Origin: Kriegella aquimaris
GTDB lineage: Bacteria; Bacteroidota; Bacteroidia; Flavobacteriales; Flavobacteriaceae
Length of the DNA stretch: 64,000 bases
Direction: 5' to 3'
Assembly (NCBI RefSeq): GCF_900103215.1
Contig: NZ_FNGV01000001.1
Span: forward strand, 1,135,545-1,199,544
Shown here one piece after another: positions 56,601-64,000 of this stretch. Below the pieces are notes generated by a model. The model was not told the DNA's origin, made no database searches, and worked only from the letters and a program-made list of their open reading frames with translations. The position numbers were made by a program, and so were the translations under genes. Position 1 is the stretch's first letter. Each line of letters begins with the position of its first letter.

Positions 56601-57720
56601 CGTTAAAGATAATGGGATTGGTATTCCGAAAGAGGACCTAGGCCACATATTCGATCGCTATTACCAAGCAACAAAGAAATACAGTAATCAAATACCCGGT
56701 ACAGGCATAGGCATGGAACTGGTACACAAACTTGTAGAAAGACATCACGGTGCCATAAGGGTCGAAAGCGAAGAAAATGTGTTCACCGAGTTTACCTTTT
56801 ATCTTCCGATCAACAAAAACGCATATCATAAGAAGGAACGAACAAATACGGGAAAACCACTTACCAAAAGTTACATTCATAATTCCGAATTTCAGGTCAT
56901 TGAAGAAGTAGCTTCTACATTTGACACCGAATCGAACATAATAAACAGCGAAAAGCCCAAAGTATTGATTGTAGAAGATAACGAGGACTTAAGGTCAATG
57001 GTCAAAGATGAATTGAAAAAAGATTTTAATGTCTTTGAGGCAGCCAATGGTGCCGAAGGGTATCAATCATGCATCGAAGAAAAGCCTCAATTAGTTGTCT
57101 GTGATATACTTATGCCTATTGAAGATGGAATCTCTATGCTAAAACGTTTAAAAGAAAACGAAGAGACCAAAACAATTCCTATTTTTATGTTGACCGCTAA
57201 AAGTTCTGAGGAAACAAAAATTAAGTGTCTAAGTTTAGGAGCCGACGACTATATTGAAAAACCATTCAGCCTTGAATTCGTAAAATGGAAGGTAATAAAC
57301 GCCCTACTCTCACGAAAGGAGCTTAAAGCCAAGTATAGTAAAATTATTACTGCAGAACCGACCGATATCGAAATAGACTCGAATGAGGAACGGTTCATAA
57401 AGAAACTGATACAAATTATTGAAAATTCAATGGATGATAGTTTGCTGAGCGTCGAATATCTAGCCTCGGAAGTCGGGATGAGCAGGGCAAATCTATATCG
57501 AAAACTTCAGGTGATAAACGGAGAAACACCGGTAAACTTTATCAAAAAAATACGCCTTAAAAGAGCCGCCCAATTGTTGAAAAAAAATAAGATGTATATT
57601 TCAGAAGTGGCCTATATGACCGGTTTTAACAATCAAAAATATTTCAGCAAATGTTTTGCGAAGGAGTTTGGTACGAGCCCGACAAAATATGTAAAGCAGT
57701 TTTCAACGAAGGACGGCTAA
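53629..57720 (+). CDS. Hybrid two-component system sensor/regulator (HTCS), complete
   Basis: A complete 1363-residue HTCS. Signal peptide to residue 20 (LLLLVFQFSCLAQ). A 14-strand-type double beta-propeller sensor (about 25-700) with recurrent 'LWLGT/IWIGTRGDGLY/LWISTRNG' repeats. Y_Y_Y domain to about 775; membrane helix about 780-803; HisKA with His836 in TDISHELRTP; HATPase with NLLSNAFKYTP, DNGIGIP and GTGIGMEL; receiver with Asp1159 in VVCDILMP and the YIEKPF lysine; AraC HTH about 1255-1360 (VEYLASEVGMSRANLYRKLQ, GFNNQKYFSKCFAKEFG). It should sense an oligosaccharide in the periplasm and activate the divergent susCD pair 3 operon. A strong terminator follows 32 bp after the stop. Confidence 0.96.
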   Translation: MKQIPVFLLLLVFQFSCLAQKEGTTYFYSLNIDGIPFSKKTNVVFEDHLGFLWLGTDSGLYRYDGHSLVENRYDVFDEKSIPNNSINSIVEDDQGNLWIGSESYLIYYNRQSNSFKGYYKNNTSKILGKSLDGTIWVNLRNTGIVKVIPDEKEENIGFETQFNYKQKNSIWAKDKRINHFCEDIFGRKWFASPKGILVLDKANTLNETGFLSDTALLVISENNTFIAATNEGIFVLGYRKGDFQLEILETYTSFTKNGTIRPEFTSISIEKESGTLWVGNQLGLYKGTREDNLYKFEAVGNANTKKRGSVENKINSTAIDSYNNLWIATNKDIKKHIGRNSIFEYTAVDETLNNSFAQSLLKENSEEMLLTLNKNGLYRYNLVSNTNTLLLATEETHCFVKKDFEQKEILVGVGELLLTSKNYRSGKDPIEFDTIKRFHKSLRDIVTLNNNEIWVGLWGGGIDIVGSTKNISDFKNKAISLLLGKNVSVMHLDKSQNIWIGTRGDGLYKINLIEEEIKIFNPDIERGLSSNAILSLLETEGGDIWIGTRGGGLNLYDGQEHTIKSFGKKQGLISTTVSSIEKDQSGNLWISTRNGISRFDKKEEKFVNFGMEDGVTESYFMFNSYTSDIDGTLYFGCPGGFYTVHAKNYKKAFQAPETIITNFTILSDQPDGQYAENQRSTNEFINDEHKQLPYNKNNIAIEFSSLDFTAPSKNEYAYMLEGINDSWHYTKASNRNANYNNLPPGKYTFKVKSSNSDGVWSTTPTAFGFEIIPPYWRSNLAYFMYFLFLAVCIYIATLLVQRWYKLKKKLVAETVSREKDNEMNRMKMVFFTDISHELRTPLSLILGTIEKVVKEKKFTLNPITSQRIYNNTLRMHRLINQIMDIRKFDEGKFKLHISKNNIVKDISIIKNAFNDFAKIYDIEYNFLSKEELIKGWYDVDILEKILFNLLSNAFKYTPKQGKITVSLEFADENDDSMGSMQLKKNTYIKCSVKDNGIGIPKEDLGHIFDRYYQATKKYSNQIPGTGIGMELVHKLVERHHGAIRVESEENVFTEFTFYLPINKNAYHKKERTNTGKPLTKSYIHNSEFQVIEEVASTFDTESNIINSEKPKVLIVEDNEDLRSMVKDELKKDFNVFEAANGAEGYQSCIEEKPQLVVCDILMPIEDGISMLKRLKENEETKTIPIFMLTAKSSEETKIKCLSLGADDYIEKPFSLEFVKWKVINALLSRKELKAKYSKIITAEPTDIEIDSNEERFIKKLIQIIENSMDDSLLSVEYLASEVGMSRANLYRKLQVINGETPVNFIKKIRLKRAAQLLKKNKMYISEVAYMTGFNNQKYFSKCFAKEFGTSPTKYVKQFSTKDG

Positions 57721-57752
57721 AATTCAAAAGAAAAACTTATTTAATTCGATAA

Positions 57753-57786
57753 AAAAAGCCAATCCGAATATGCGGATTGGCTTTTT
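57753..57786. terminator. Strong bidirectional intrinsic terminator
   Basis: AAAAAGCCAATCCG (57753-57766) pairs perfectly with CGGATTGGCTTTTT (57773-57786) across a 6-base loop. With A's on one side and T's on the other it serves both the HTCS gene and the convergent esterase gene. Confidence 0.92.
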
Positions 57787-57811
57787 GCTGGCGGTGCTTC
57801 CAGATTTTCAT

Positions 57812-58624
57812 CTATTTCAAAGCCTTGAGCATTATTTTTCCCATCTTTTTACCCAACCAAATCTGGGCTTCTGTATTGAAATGTGTATTGTCTTTTAATG
57901 TTTTTAGTTTATCGGTGTTGATGATATAAACATTTTTATCTTGGCTCGACACGATGTCCTGGGCTTCTTGAACAACTGGGGTAAAATCAAAATTCCAAGG
58001 CGTTTTTCGCAAAAGACCTATAGAAATTCTTCCCATCACAATAGTAAGTTCCTTTTTTCCCGTTTGTAACCTAACAGCCTCAAAAAGTACTTTAAGATTG
58101 TCTTCATAGGCATTTGCCCAATCGAGAAATTCAGCATCCGACTCTCCTTGCATCCAAAGCATTCCAGATATTTCAAAGGGAGTTCCTTTCGTTTCTAAAC
58201 TTTCAATTGCATTCTCAAAATTTTTAAAAAATCTGATGTACATCGGTTGATCGGGAAGCCAATGTTTCCATAGTTTCGTACCTCCCCCAGAAGTCTTCAC
58301 AATAGCAATGGTATGGTCAGGGAATTTTTTGGCCAACACTTTGGCAAACGCGATTTCAGGACCAAACTTGAATTCCCTTCTTTCGGCAAAAGAGTCCGTA
58401 CCCAGGCTCGTCCATTCATTTTTCTTGTTGTCCCAAGTCATGCTATTCTCGGGGGGCTTTGCATATGCTTCAGGAAGTTCTTCAGCCAAACCACAACCAT
58501 CCATATTCGATTGACCACCGAGGATAAATATTTTTACCGGCCGCGTTTCCTTTCCCTGGGCATTGCAGACTATAGTTGCAATAGCAAATAGGTATAGAAT
58601 ATGCTGCAATTTTTTGGTGCTCAT
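57812..58624 (-). CDS. SGNH/SASA-type carbohydrate esterase
   Basis: A 270-residue exported esterase of the sialate O-acetylesterase-like (SASA, CE6-like) group that would remove acetyl groups from glycan. The ATG at 58624 gives a proper signal peptide (ILYLFAIATIVCNAQG); an ATG at 58651 adds nine residues. Catalytic Ser39 is in ILGGQSNMDG; Gly in TSGGGTKLWKHW; the oxyanion/Asn block WMQGESDA; and the C-terminal DxxH dyad Asp245-His248 in KDNTHFNTEAQ. It follows sulfatase G by 45 bp on the same strand, so the pair probably removes acetyl and sulfate substituents from the same glycan. Confidence 0.87.
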   Translation of the reverse strand: MSTKKLQHILYLFAIATIVCNAQGKETRPVKIFILGGQSNMDGCGLAEELPEAYAKPPENSMTWDNKKNEWTSLGTDSFAERREFKFGPEIAFAKVLAKKFPDHTIAIVKTSGGGTKLWKHWLPDQPMYIRFFKNFENAIESLETKGTPFEISGMLWMQGESDAEFLDWANAYEDNLKVLFEAVRLQTGKKELTIVMGRISIGLLRKTPWNFDFTPVVQEAQDIVSSQDKNVYIINTDKLKTLKDNTHFNTEAQIWLGKKMGKIMLKALK

Positions 58625-58669
58625 ATAAACTAAATTGAAAAAACGTTGCATACTAAAAATGTTCCTTTG

Positions 58670-60247
58670 TTACTTCGTTTTAGTCTCTAATTTCGCAGTG
58701 TCTTTATATTGCTCCCTTAATTCATTTAGCTTAACATGCAATTGTGCCGCTATTTGTGCGTAGTCTGCTTCGCCATAAATATTTTCTACTTCCGTCGGAT
58801 CTTCTTTAAGGTCATATAGCTCCCATTGGTCTATATCGTTATAAAAATGAATTAGCTTATAGCGATCCGTTCGAACCCCGTAATGCCTTTTTACCGAATG
58901 TGGACCCGGATACTCGTAATAATGATAATACAGCGCATCACGCCATTCGGCATTACCCTCCTCTTCTAAAAGGGGCACCAATGATTTCCCTTGCATTGCT
59001 TCGGGTATTTGCGCACCGGCCAAATCAAGAAAAGTAGGCGCATAATCAATATTTTGAACCAATTGTTCTACTGTTGCCTTCTTGAACTTTGAAGGTAATT
59101 TCATTAGCAATGGGGTACGAAAAGATTCTTCATACATAAAGCGTTTGTCGAACCAACCATGCTCTCCCAAATAAAAGCCCTGATCCGAGGTGTATACGAC
59201 CAAAGTATTCTCTGCAAGACCATTTTCTTCTAGGTAATCCAATATTTCCCCTACACTATCATCTACAGAGGCAATACACCTCAAATAATCTTCAAGATAA
59301 CGTTGATAACGCCATTCCATCAATTCCTTGCCCGTGAGTCCTGCCTCTTTGTAATATTTGATCTCCTTGTCGTAGGCCTTATCCCAGGCAGCACGTTGGG
59401 TCGCGTTCATTCGATTGATTTGTTTTTCGAAATATTTTCTTAGCCTCCCCTCTATTTCTCCCTCCTTATCATACATTTTTAAATCGTTAACCGGACAAAA
59501 GTCTTTGATATGCATTTTCTGCTGGGCGGCCGCTGTTCGGTTTTCGTAATCGTCGTAAAAATTATCAGGAAGAGGAAATTTTACGTCATTATACTTTTCT
59601 AAATATTCAGTATCGGGCATCCAACACCTATGCGGAGCCTTATGATGCATCAACATGGCAAAAGGTTTTTCTTTATCCCTATTTTTTAACCAATCTAAAC
59701 TAAATTGGGTAATAAGCTTGGTAACATACCCTTCTACCGTTGACTTCATTCCCATTTCAATAAAATCGGGATTATAATAATCACCCTGTCCCGGTAAAAT
59801 ATTCCAATAATCGAAACCGGTCGGATCACTGCCCAAATGCCATTTTCCTATCATTGCGGTTTGATACCCTTCTCCTTGAAGTAATTTGGGGAATGTCACC
59901 TGGCTGCCATCAAATTTCTGGCTATTGATTTGCTGCCCGTTCAAATGAGAGAATTTACCCGTAAGCATTACGGCCCTACTCGGCGAACATATTGAATTGG
60001 TAACAAAACTTCGTGTAAACAACAACCCCTCATCGGCAATTCTATCGATATTCGGAGTTTCATTAAGTTGACCGCCGTAGGCACTGATGGCCTGATACCC
60101 ATGGTCATCGGTCATAATATAAATAATATTCGGACGATGCGGTTGTTCGACTTTGGCGGTTTGCTTCGCATCTTTACATGCAAAAAGGCCAAAAATAAAA
60201 ACAAGACAAATGCTTAGCGTTTTAAAGGAAATTCCCGTTTTTGACAT
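58670..60247 (-). CDS. S1-family sulfatase, lipoprotein (sulfatase G)
   Basis: A 525-residue lipoprotein sulfatase (lipid Cys24 in VFIFGLFACKDAK). Metal Asp pair in YIMTDDHGYQAIS; formylglycine motif Cys87-Ser-Pro-Ser-Arg91 with AVMLTG; GKWHLGSDPTGFDYW; MLMHHKAPHRCWMP; second metal site VVYTSDQGFYLGEHGWFDKR. The ETPNIDRIADEGLLFTRSFV and GKFSHLNGQ patterns are those usually annotated as N-acetylglucosamine-6-sulfatase-like. In this context 6-O-sulfate on another hexose is as likely. First gene of a two-gene operon with the SGNH esterase. Confidence 0.93.
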   Translation of the reverse strand: MSKTGISFKTLSICLVFIFGLFACKDAKQTAKVEQPHRPNIIYIMTDDHGYQAISAYGGQLNETPNIDRIADEGLLFTRSFVTNSICSPSRAVMLTGKFSHLNGQQINSQKFDGSQVTFPKLLQGEGYQTAMIGKWHLGSDPTGFDYWNILPGQGDYYNPDFIEMGMKSTVEGYVTKLITQFSLDWLKNRDKEKPFAMLMHHKAPHRCWMPDTEYLEKYNDVKFPLPDNFYDDYENRTAAAQQKMHIKDFCPVNDLKMYDKEGEIEGRLRKYFEKQINRMNATQRAAWDKAYDKEIKYYKEAGLTGKELMEWRYQRYLEDYLRCIASVDDSVGEILDYLEENGLAENTLVVYTSDQGFYLGEHGWFDKRFMYEESFRTPLLMKLPSKFKKATVEQLVQNIDYAPTFLDLAGAQIPEAMQGKSLVPLLEEEGNAEWRDALYYHYYEYPGPHSVKRHYGVRTDRYKLIHFYNDIDQWELYDLKEDPTEVENIYGEADYAQIAAQLHVKLNELREQYKDTAKLETKTK

Positions 60248-61356
60248 TTAAAATAATTAAAGGTTATACAATCAGATTATTGTAATGAAATTGCTAAAAC
60301 GCAACATCGACAATTGAAAATCATTTTCTTCTCAGGTATTATCCACTACCCTTTCTTTCCCGATCCAGTGACTTTCTATCGATTAGGATAATTTCGGCCA
60401 TGGATTATACTTCGATGCCTTATCAATTAACTCCACTGGGTGGAAACCGCTATTTGCGACTTTCACTCCCTTAAAACCGACATAGGCATTGCGACTTGCC
60501 GCTTACAAAGATACATGCTCAGTGCCTTCTTATTCTCAACATAATTAGCCATACACTATACGATGTTAGCATGAAATTAAGAGCTTCAAGATAGACAAGA
60601 ACATACGAAGTAGTTTAAAACTTGAAGTGAATATTGTTTCTTATCACCCTTTGAGCTGGGGTGGGGTCAAACAGTTTTTTGAAGTAATCATAGTTTTTAG
60701 AATAAAAAAAGTTCCAGATCCTTGATTGTTTTTGAATCGAGACCAATTATATAATAAGGCTTGCATTGGTATTTTGCATACAATTCACAAGTTTTCTTCT
60801 ATCTTTCATTTTTTGAGTTCTTCAATTGAGATTCCAAAAGTGTGAATACTCTTGTTCGAAGTCTTACTAATACAAAAAGAATAAATTAATTTTTGTTAAG
60901 AAATAAGGAAAGGATAGCGTAAAAAACTTAGTTGTACCAGAAGCAAACCGAGGTTGATTCGATTCTTTTAAAACAAAAACCTCATATAGAGATAATTAGC
61001 AGTAAGCTGTTTTTCATTGCTTTACTTAAATTTGAAGAAAATTATTACAAAAATTAAGCATTGATTGTTTCATCTTTGCTTTTCTATGGGTATTTTAGCC
61101 CCTTCAATTCGCTAATAACCGTAATTTTGTTTTTTACACTGAAATCTTAATTATTGTAAAAATAATAAGAAATAAAAATTACATATGTTAAAAGGTTATC
61201 ATAGCATCTATAGTATTTGATTTTGCCAGAATCAGGCAGGATAAGTAAGGCGTGGAAACTATAAAAAAGTAACTAGATTGAGATATTCCAATGTAGTTTG
61301 TGAAATAGGTTTTCCAAGCCTTGGAAATCTATTTTTAATATATAATTATTTGTAGA
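60248..61356. other. 1.1-kb region without an intact gene
   Basis: No complete coding sequence is supported. It separates the polysaccharide locus from the regulator/surface-protein pair. A 39-codon minus-strand stretch at 60383-60502 looks like the tail of a lost gene. A single GCAACATCG, similar to the half-site before susC pair 3, lies about 54 bp upstream of sulfatase G. The right half is AT-rich and presumably carries the promoter of the membrane-bound AraC gene. Confidence 0.55.
60383..60502 (-). pseudogene. Possible C-terminal remnant of a lost gene
   Basis: Between an in-frame TAA just above 60502 and the TAA at 60383 the minus strand encodes 39 residues of protein-like composition (SRNAYVGFKGVKVANSGF, then HPVELIDKASKYNPWPKLS). 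The mix of Gly, Lys, Val and the ending YNPWPK look like a genuine enzyme C-terminus rather than random AT-rich sequence. No start or upstream domain is present. The family is not recognised. Confidence 0.3.
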
Positions 61357-62544
61357 TTGAATACTATCTTACTGATTTCGGCCATTTTTGGTTTTGTTTT
61401 GATTACCCTCTTATTTTATAGAAGGCCCGTAAACATAACTTCTACTTTATTCTTGGCCGCTTTCTATTTTATTTTTGCCATATATGCTTTACAGACCTAT
61501 GTTATAGTAGCAGGTCACCTTGACAGATTTCCCTGGTTCTATGCTTGGCCACTTCCTCTTTATGCTCTAATTTCAGTTCCAATTTATTTTTACTTTATAA
61601 CTATTTTCAAAGATGGATTTAGATGGAAATGGAAATATTTGCTTCTGTTCGTTCCTTTTTTGTTAAGTAGTATAGATGTATTTATACTTTACGCAAAACC
61701 AAATTCTATTTATAATGAGATTGTTCATAATGCTATACTGCATCCAGAAACTAGATTTCAGGTGAAATATGGCTTGTTGACTTTAAACCAACATTACTTG
61801 ATTCGCCATTTATGGCAATTTAGTTGTCTGGTTATTTTATTTCCCGAACTAAGATTTTTTATAAAGTTGGATTCTACCGGGAAATTAAAAATTGTCCTCA
61901 ATAGATGGTTACTGTTTTTTTTCTTCTCACTAATGGCCATGTCATTACTGATTTTCGTTTTTGGATTGGAAAGAATATTTGGCATACATATTTTTCAGTT
62001 TCGTTTCTATGATCAGCCTGGGGCAGTTATTATCACCGGTATACTCTATTTGGTCATTTTGGGTATTGGCGTTATACCTGTTTATTTTCCTTCTGTACTC
62101 TATGGTTTTCCACTGGCAAGTGGGGTGACTAAGGATAAAAACGGTGTAAGGGAAGAATCCCCAACTAGTTCGGAAGAACCAAAATTTGGACTTGACATTC
62201 AAATAATAGAAAAGAAACTGGAACTTATGAAACAAAGGAATTTGTTTTTGGCCCAAGATTTTGATTTGACCGCATGTGCCCGCGCGTTGGAAATTCCTAC
62301 ACACCACTTGTCTTACTTTTTAAATCAATGCTTCGGACTCAGTTTTTCCCAATACAGAAACCATCTACGAATGTTAAAGGCCAAAGAATTGATCGATGGC
62401 GGTTTTTTGTCGGCAAATACTATCGAAGCCTTAGCTTGGGAATGCGGTTTCGCCAGTCGAAGTAGCTTTAGCAAAACCTTTAAAAAACTTACCGAGCAAA
62501 GCTTGAGCGACTACCTGTCAGAAAATAAAGACACTACGCTATAG
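61357..62544 (+). CDS. Membrane-bound AraC-family regulator
   Basis: A 395-residue protein with about seven hydrophobic segments in the first 240 residues (ILLISAIFGFVLITLLFY, FYFIFAIYALQTYVIVAG, YLLLFVPFLLSSIDVFILY, LLFFFFSLMAMSLLIFVFGL, GAVIITGILYLVILGIGVIP) and a C-terminal AraC double HTH (LAQDFDLTACARALEIPTHH, FSQYRNHLRMLKAKELID, WECGFASRSSFSKTFKKLT). The start is a TTG at 61357; no ATG occurs early in the frame and an in-frame stop lies at 61336. Such proteins couple a membrane sensor to DNA binding. It lies 220 bp before the BspA-like surface protein on the same strand, a plausible target. The ligand is unknown. Confidence 0.85.
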   Translation: MNTILLISAIFGFVLITLLFYRRPVNITSTLFLAAFYFIFAIYALQTYVIVAGHLDRFPWFYAWPLPLYALISVPIYFYFITIFKDGFRWKWKYLLLFVPFLLSSIDVFILYAKPNSIYNEIVHNAILHPETRFQVKYGLLTLNQHYLIRHLWQFSCLVILFPELRFFIKLDSTGKLKIVLNRWLLFFFFSLMAMSLLIFVFGLERIFGIHIFQFRFYDQPGAVIITGILYLVILGIGVIPVYFPSVLYGFPLASGVTKDKNGVREESPTSSEEPKFGLDIQIIEKKLELMKQRNLFLAQDFDLTACARALEIPTHHLSYFLNQCFGLSFSQYRNHLRMLKAKELIDGGFLSANTIEALAWECGFASRSSFSKTFKKLTEQSLSDYLSENKDTTL

Positions 62545-62581
62545 TATTCTGTAACCACCAATTTTTTCGATAAAGAGTTTA

Positions 62582-62616
62582 AAACATGTGTTCAAATACG
62601 ATTTGAACACATGTTT
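62582..62616. repeat. 16-bp perfect inverted repeat
   Basis: AAACATGTGTTCAAAT (62582-62597) and ATTTGAACACATGTTT (62601-62616) are exact reverse complements with a 3-base ACG loop. It lies 38 bp after the membrane AraC stop. No T-run follows immediately, so it is either the stem of a stable 3' hairpin or a symmetrical protein-binding site before the surface-protein gene. Confidence 0.6.
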
Positions 62617-62638
62617 GGGGGTCTAAAATATCCCATTT

Positions 62639-62661
62639 GCGCCTTCCGGGCGTTTTTTTTT
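62639..62661 (+). terminator. Intrinsic terminator after membrane AraC gene
   Basis: CGCC and GGCG arms (62640-62643 and 62649-62652) with a TTCCG loop are followed by nine T's. The stem is short but G/C only. Confidence 0.7.
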
Positions 62662-62764
62662 GGATGCTCTAAAAAAGTACTGTAGGTAAAATACAGCTGT
62701 ACCAAAGTAGGAAAAACCATCAAAATTGAAACCCGAAAACCACAATGTTAAATCAATTACTTTT

Positions 62765-64000
62765 ATGAAAAAACGAACCATTCATTTACTATTTTTTGCA
62801 TTATGCCTACTGAGTTTTGGCAGCATAATGGCCCAAGGAGAATTTATCACCACCTGGAAAACCGATAATACAGGGGCCTCCAACGATAATCAAATAACCA
62901 TTCCCACCGGTACGGGCTCTTTTGCCTATACGGTTGACTGGGGCGATGGAACAACAGATGCCACGGTGTATACCGGTTCTACGACCCATACCTATGCCTC
63001 TGCCGGTACGTATACCGTAAAAATCAGCGGAGATTTTCCACATTTAGAATTTTCCTATGGGCAGGACAATGAGAAATTGCTATCCGTTGAACAATGGGGT
63101 ACACAGCAATGGACTTCTATGAGAAATAGTTTTTCTTATTGTAATAATTTTGTTTTCAATGCTTTGGATGTCCCAGACCTTTCTTTAGTAACTGATATGA
63201 GCAGTATGTTTAGTCAGGCGACAACCTTTAATGAGGATATAAGCTCTTGGGATGTGAGCAAGGCGACCGATATGAGCGGTATGTTCTATAATGCTACAAA
63301 CTTTAACCAAGATATTGGTACTTGGAATGTTGGTAATGTAATCACCATGGTAAATATGTTTGCAAATTCTGCTTTCAATCAAGATATAGGTAGTTGGAAT
63401 GTGAGCAATGTCATTCGTATGCAAGGTATGTTTTATTATGCAACGACTTTCAATCAGCCCATTGGTAGCTGGAATGTTAGCAGTGTTACGGATATGGTGA
63501 ATATGTTTCTTGGGGCATCAAATTTTAACCAGGACATCGGAACTTGGGATGTTGGCAGCGTAACCGAAATGCGGTCTATGTTTGTTTATGCCTCTTCCTT
63601 TGATCAAAATATCAGTAATTGGGATGTAAGTAGTGTAATTAGAATGGATGGAATGTTTTACCATGCCTCTGCCTTTGATCAAAATATAGGTTCTTGGAAT
63701 GTTGGCAACGTGAACAATATGACCGAAATGTTCACTGGGGCAAGCTTGTCTACCTCGAATTATGACAGTTTGTTACAAGGCTGGTCCGCATTAAGCTTGC
63801 AGAACGGGGTAACATTTGATGGAGGTAATAGCGACTATTGTTCAGGGGCCGCTGCCCGCCAAAAGATAATAGATGATTTTGCATGGACAATTAATGATGA
63901 CGGTGAGGATTGTTCCGTACCGGAAAACAGCTATTTCATTACCACCTGGAAAACCGATAATACGGGGGCTTCCAACGATAATCAAATAACCATTCCAACA
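62765..64000 (+). CDS. BspA-like repetitive surface protein (DUF285 repeats, PKD-like domain), 3'-truncated by window edge
   Basis: The frame opens with ATG at 62765 and is still open at 64000 (412 residues visible). Signal peptide (LLFFALCLLSFGSIMAQG) at 1-24. Next is a PKD-like module beginning FITTWKTDNTGASNDN and containing YTVDWGDGTTD and HTYASAGTYTVKISG. Then come about eight 24-residue repeats of the DUF285 type, each close to FNQDIGTWNVGNVxxMxxMF (about residues 137-330), a Cys-containing closing segment, and a second copy of the FITTWKTDN module starting at 63935. The protein therefore has several module-plus-repeat blocks. In Bacteroidota such proteins are secreted or surface-attached, often through a C-terminal sorting domain. 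Adhesion is the usual guess. Confidence 0.85.
   Translation, partial: MKKRTIHLLFFALCLLSFGSIMAQGEFITTWKTDNTGASNDNQITIPTGTGSFAYTVDWGDGTTDATVYTGSTTHTYASAGTYTVKISGDFPHLEFSYGQDNEKLLSVEQWGTQQWTSMRNSFSYCNNFVFNALDVPDLSLVTDMSSMFSQATTFNEDISSWDVSKATDMSGMFYNATNFNQDIGTWNVGNVITMVNMFANSAFNQDIGSWNVSNVIRMQGMFYYATTFNQPIGSWNVSSVTDMVNMFLGASNFNQDIGTWDVGSVTEMRSMFVYASSFDQNISNWDVSSVIRMDGMFYHASAFDQNIGSWNVGNVNNMTEMFTGASLSTSNYDSLLQGWSALSLQNGVTFDGGNSDYCSGAAARQKIIDDFAWTINDDGEDCSVPENSYFITTWKTDNTGASNDNQITIPT

Noticed and set aside
63185..63424. Repetitive minus-strand frame with THIPTTYIL-like repeats
   Set aside because: Antisense reading of the DUF285 repeats of the surface protein.
63180..63720. Possible CRISPR-like or tandem-repeat array
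   Set aside because: The 72-bp periodicity encodes 24-residue protein repeats in an open frame; units are diverged and there are no spacers.
1..64000. tRNA, rRNA, insertion sequence or integrase
   Set aside because: Read for these features on both strands; no recognisable gene, terminal inverted repeat or attachment duplication was found.

Overview
The window looks like a chromosomal segment of a marine Flavobacteriia species (Bacteroidota, a Zobellia- or Maribacter-like flavobacterium). The evidence is the AT-rich DNA, the absence of clear Shine-Dalgarno sequences, three SusC/SusD pairs, hybrid two-component regulators, lipoprotein-type sulfatases and Bacteroidota-type promoter spacing. No tRNA, rRNA, CRISPR array, insertion sequence or prophage gene was recognised. 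Genus-level placement is inference.

Layout: 1-3553 is the 3' part of a hybrid two-component sensor/regulator (HTCS). 4079-10545 holds an Asp-box (sialidase-like) beta-propeller protein and SusC/SusD pair 1, closed by a strong terminator at 10585. 10630-20862 is mostly housekeeping on the minus strand: an operon of an Hsp20-like protein, a 44-aa small protein, a NEW3-domain membrane protein and an ABC exporter; a Xaa-Pro aminopeptidase; a DPP-IV-like S9 peptidase; and two paralogous AraC regulators. 21088-22674 encodes an iron-sulfur L-serine dehydratase. 23106-27837 is SusC/SusD pair 2. 28015-37203 is a run of plus-strand genes: sulfatase, an internally deleted M1 aminopeptidase, GH95, aldo/keto reductase, Na+/sugar symporter, sulfatase. 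37551-39146 is a convergent sulfatase. 39636-45341 is sulfatase, sulfatase, GH78 rhamnosidase. 45440-46978 is a GH30 glycanase. 53305-47131 (minus strand) is SusC/SusD pair 3 plus a sulfatase, divergent from a full-length HTCS (53629-57720). 57812-60247 is an SGNH esterase and a sulfatase. After 1.1 kb with little coding content come a membrane-bound AraC regulator (61357-62544) and the first part of a repetitive BspA-like surface protein that runs off the window.

How it works together: the region from about 4 kb to 60 kb, interrupted by housekeeping genes, reads as one or more adjacent polysaccharide utilisation loci for a sulfated, fucose/L-galactose-, rhamnose- and probably galactose-containing algal glycan. 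HTCS proteins would sense oligosaccharides in the periplasm and activate the susCD promoters. Seven formylglycine-type sulfatases, an esterase and GH30/GH78/GH95 enzymes would strip and cut the glycan. SusCD pairs import oligosaccharides. A symporter and an aldo/keto reductase would import and oxidise the released deoxy or L-sugar. The substrate is inferred from family content only. Candidate HTCS operators, 11-bp direct repeats spaced 22 bp apart, are visible upstream of susC pairs 1 and 3.
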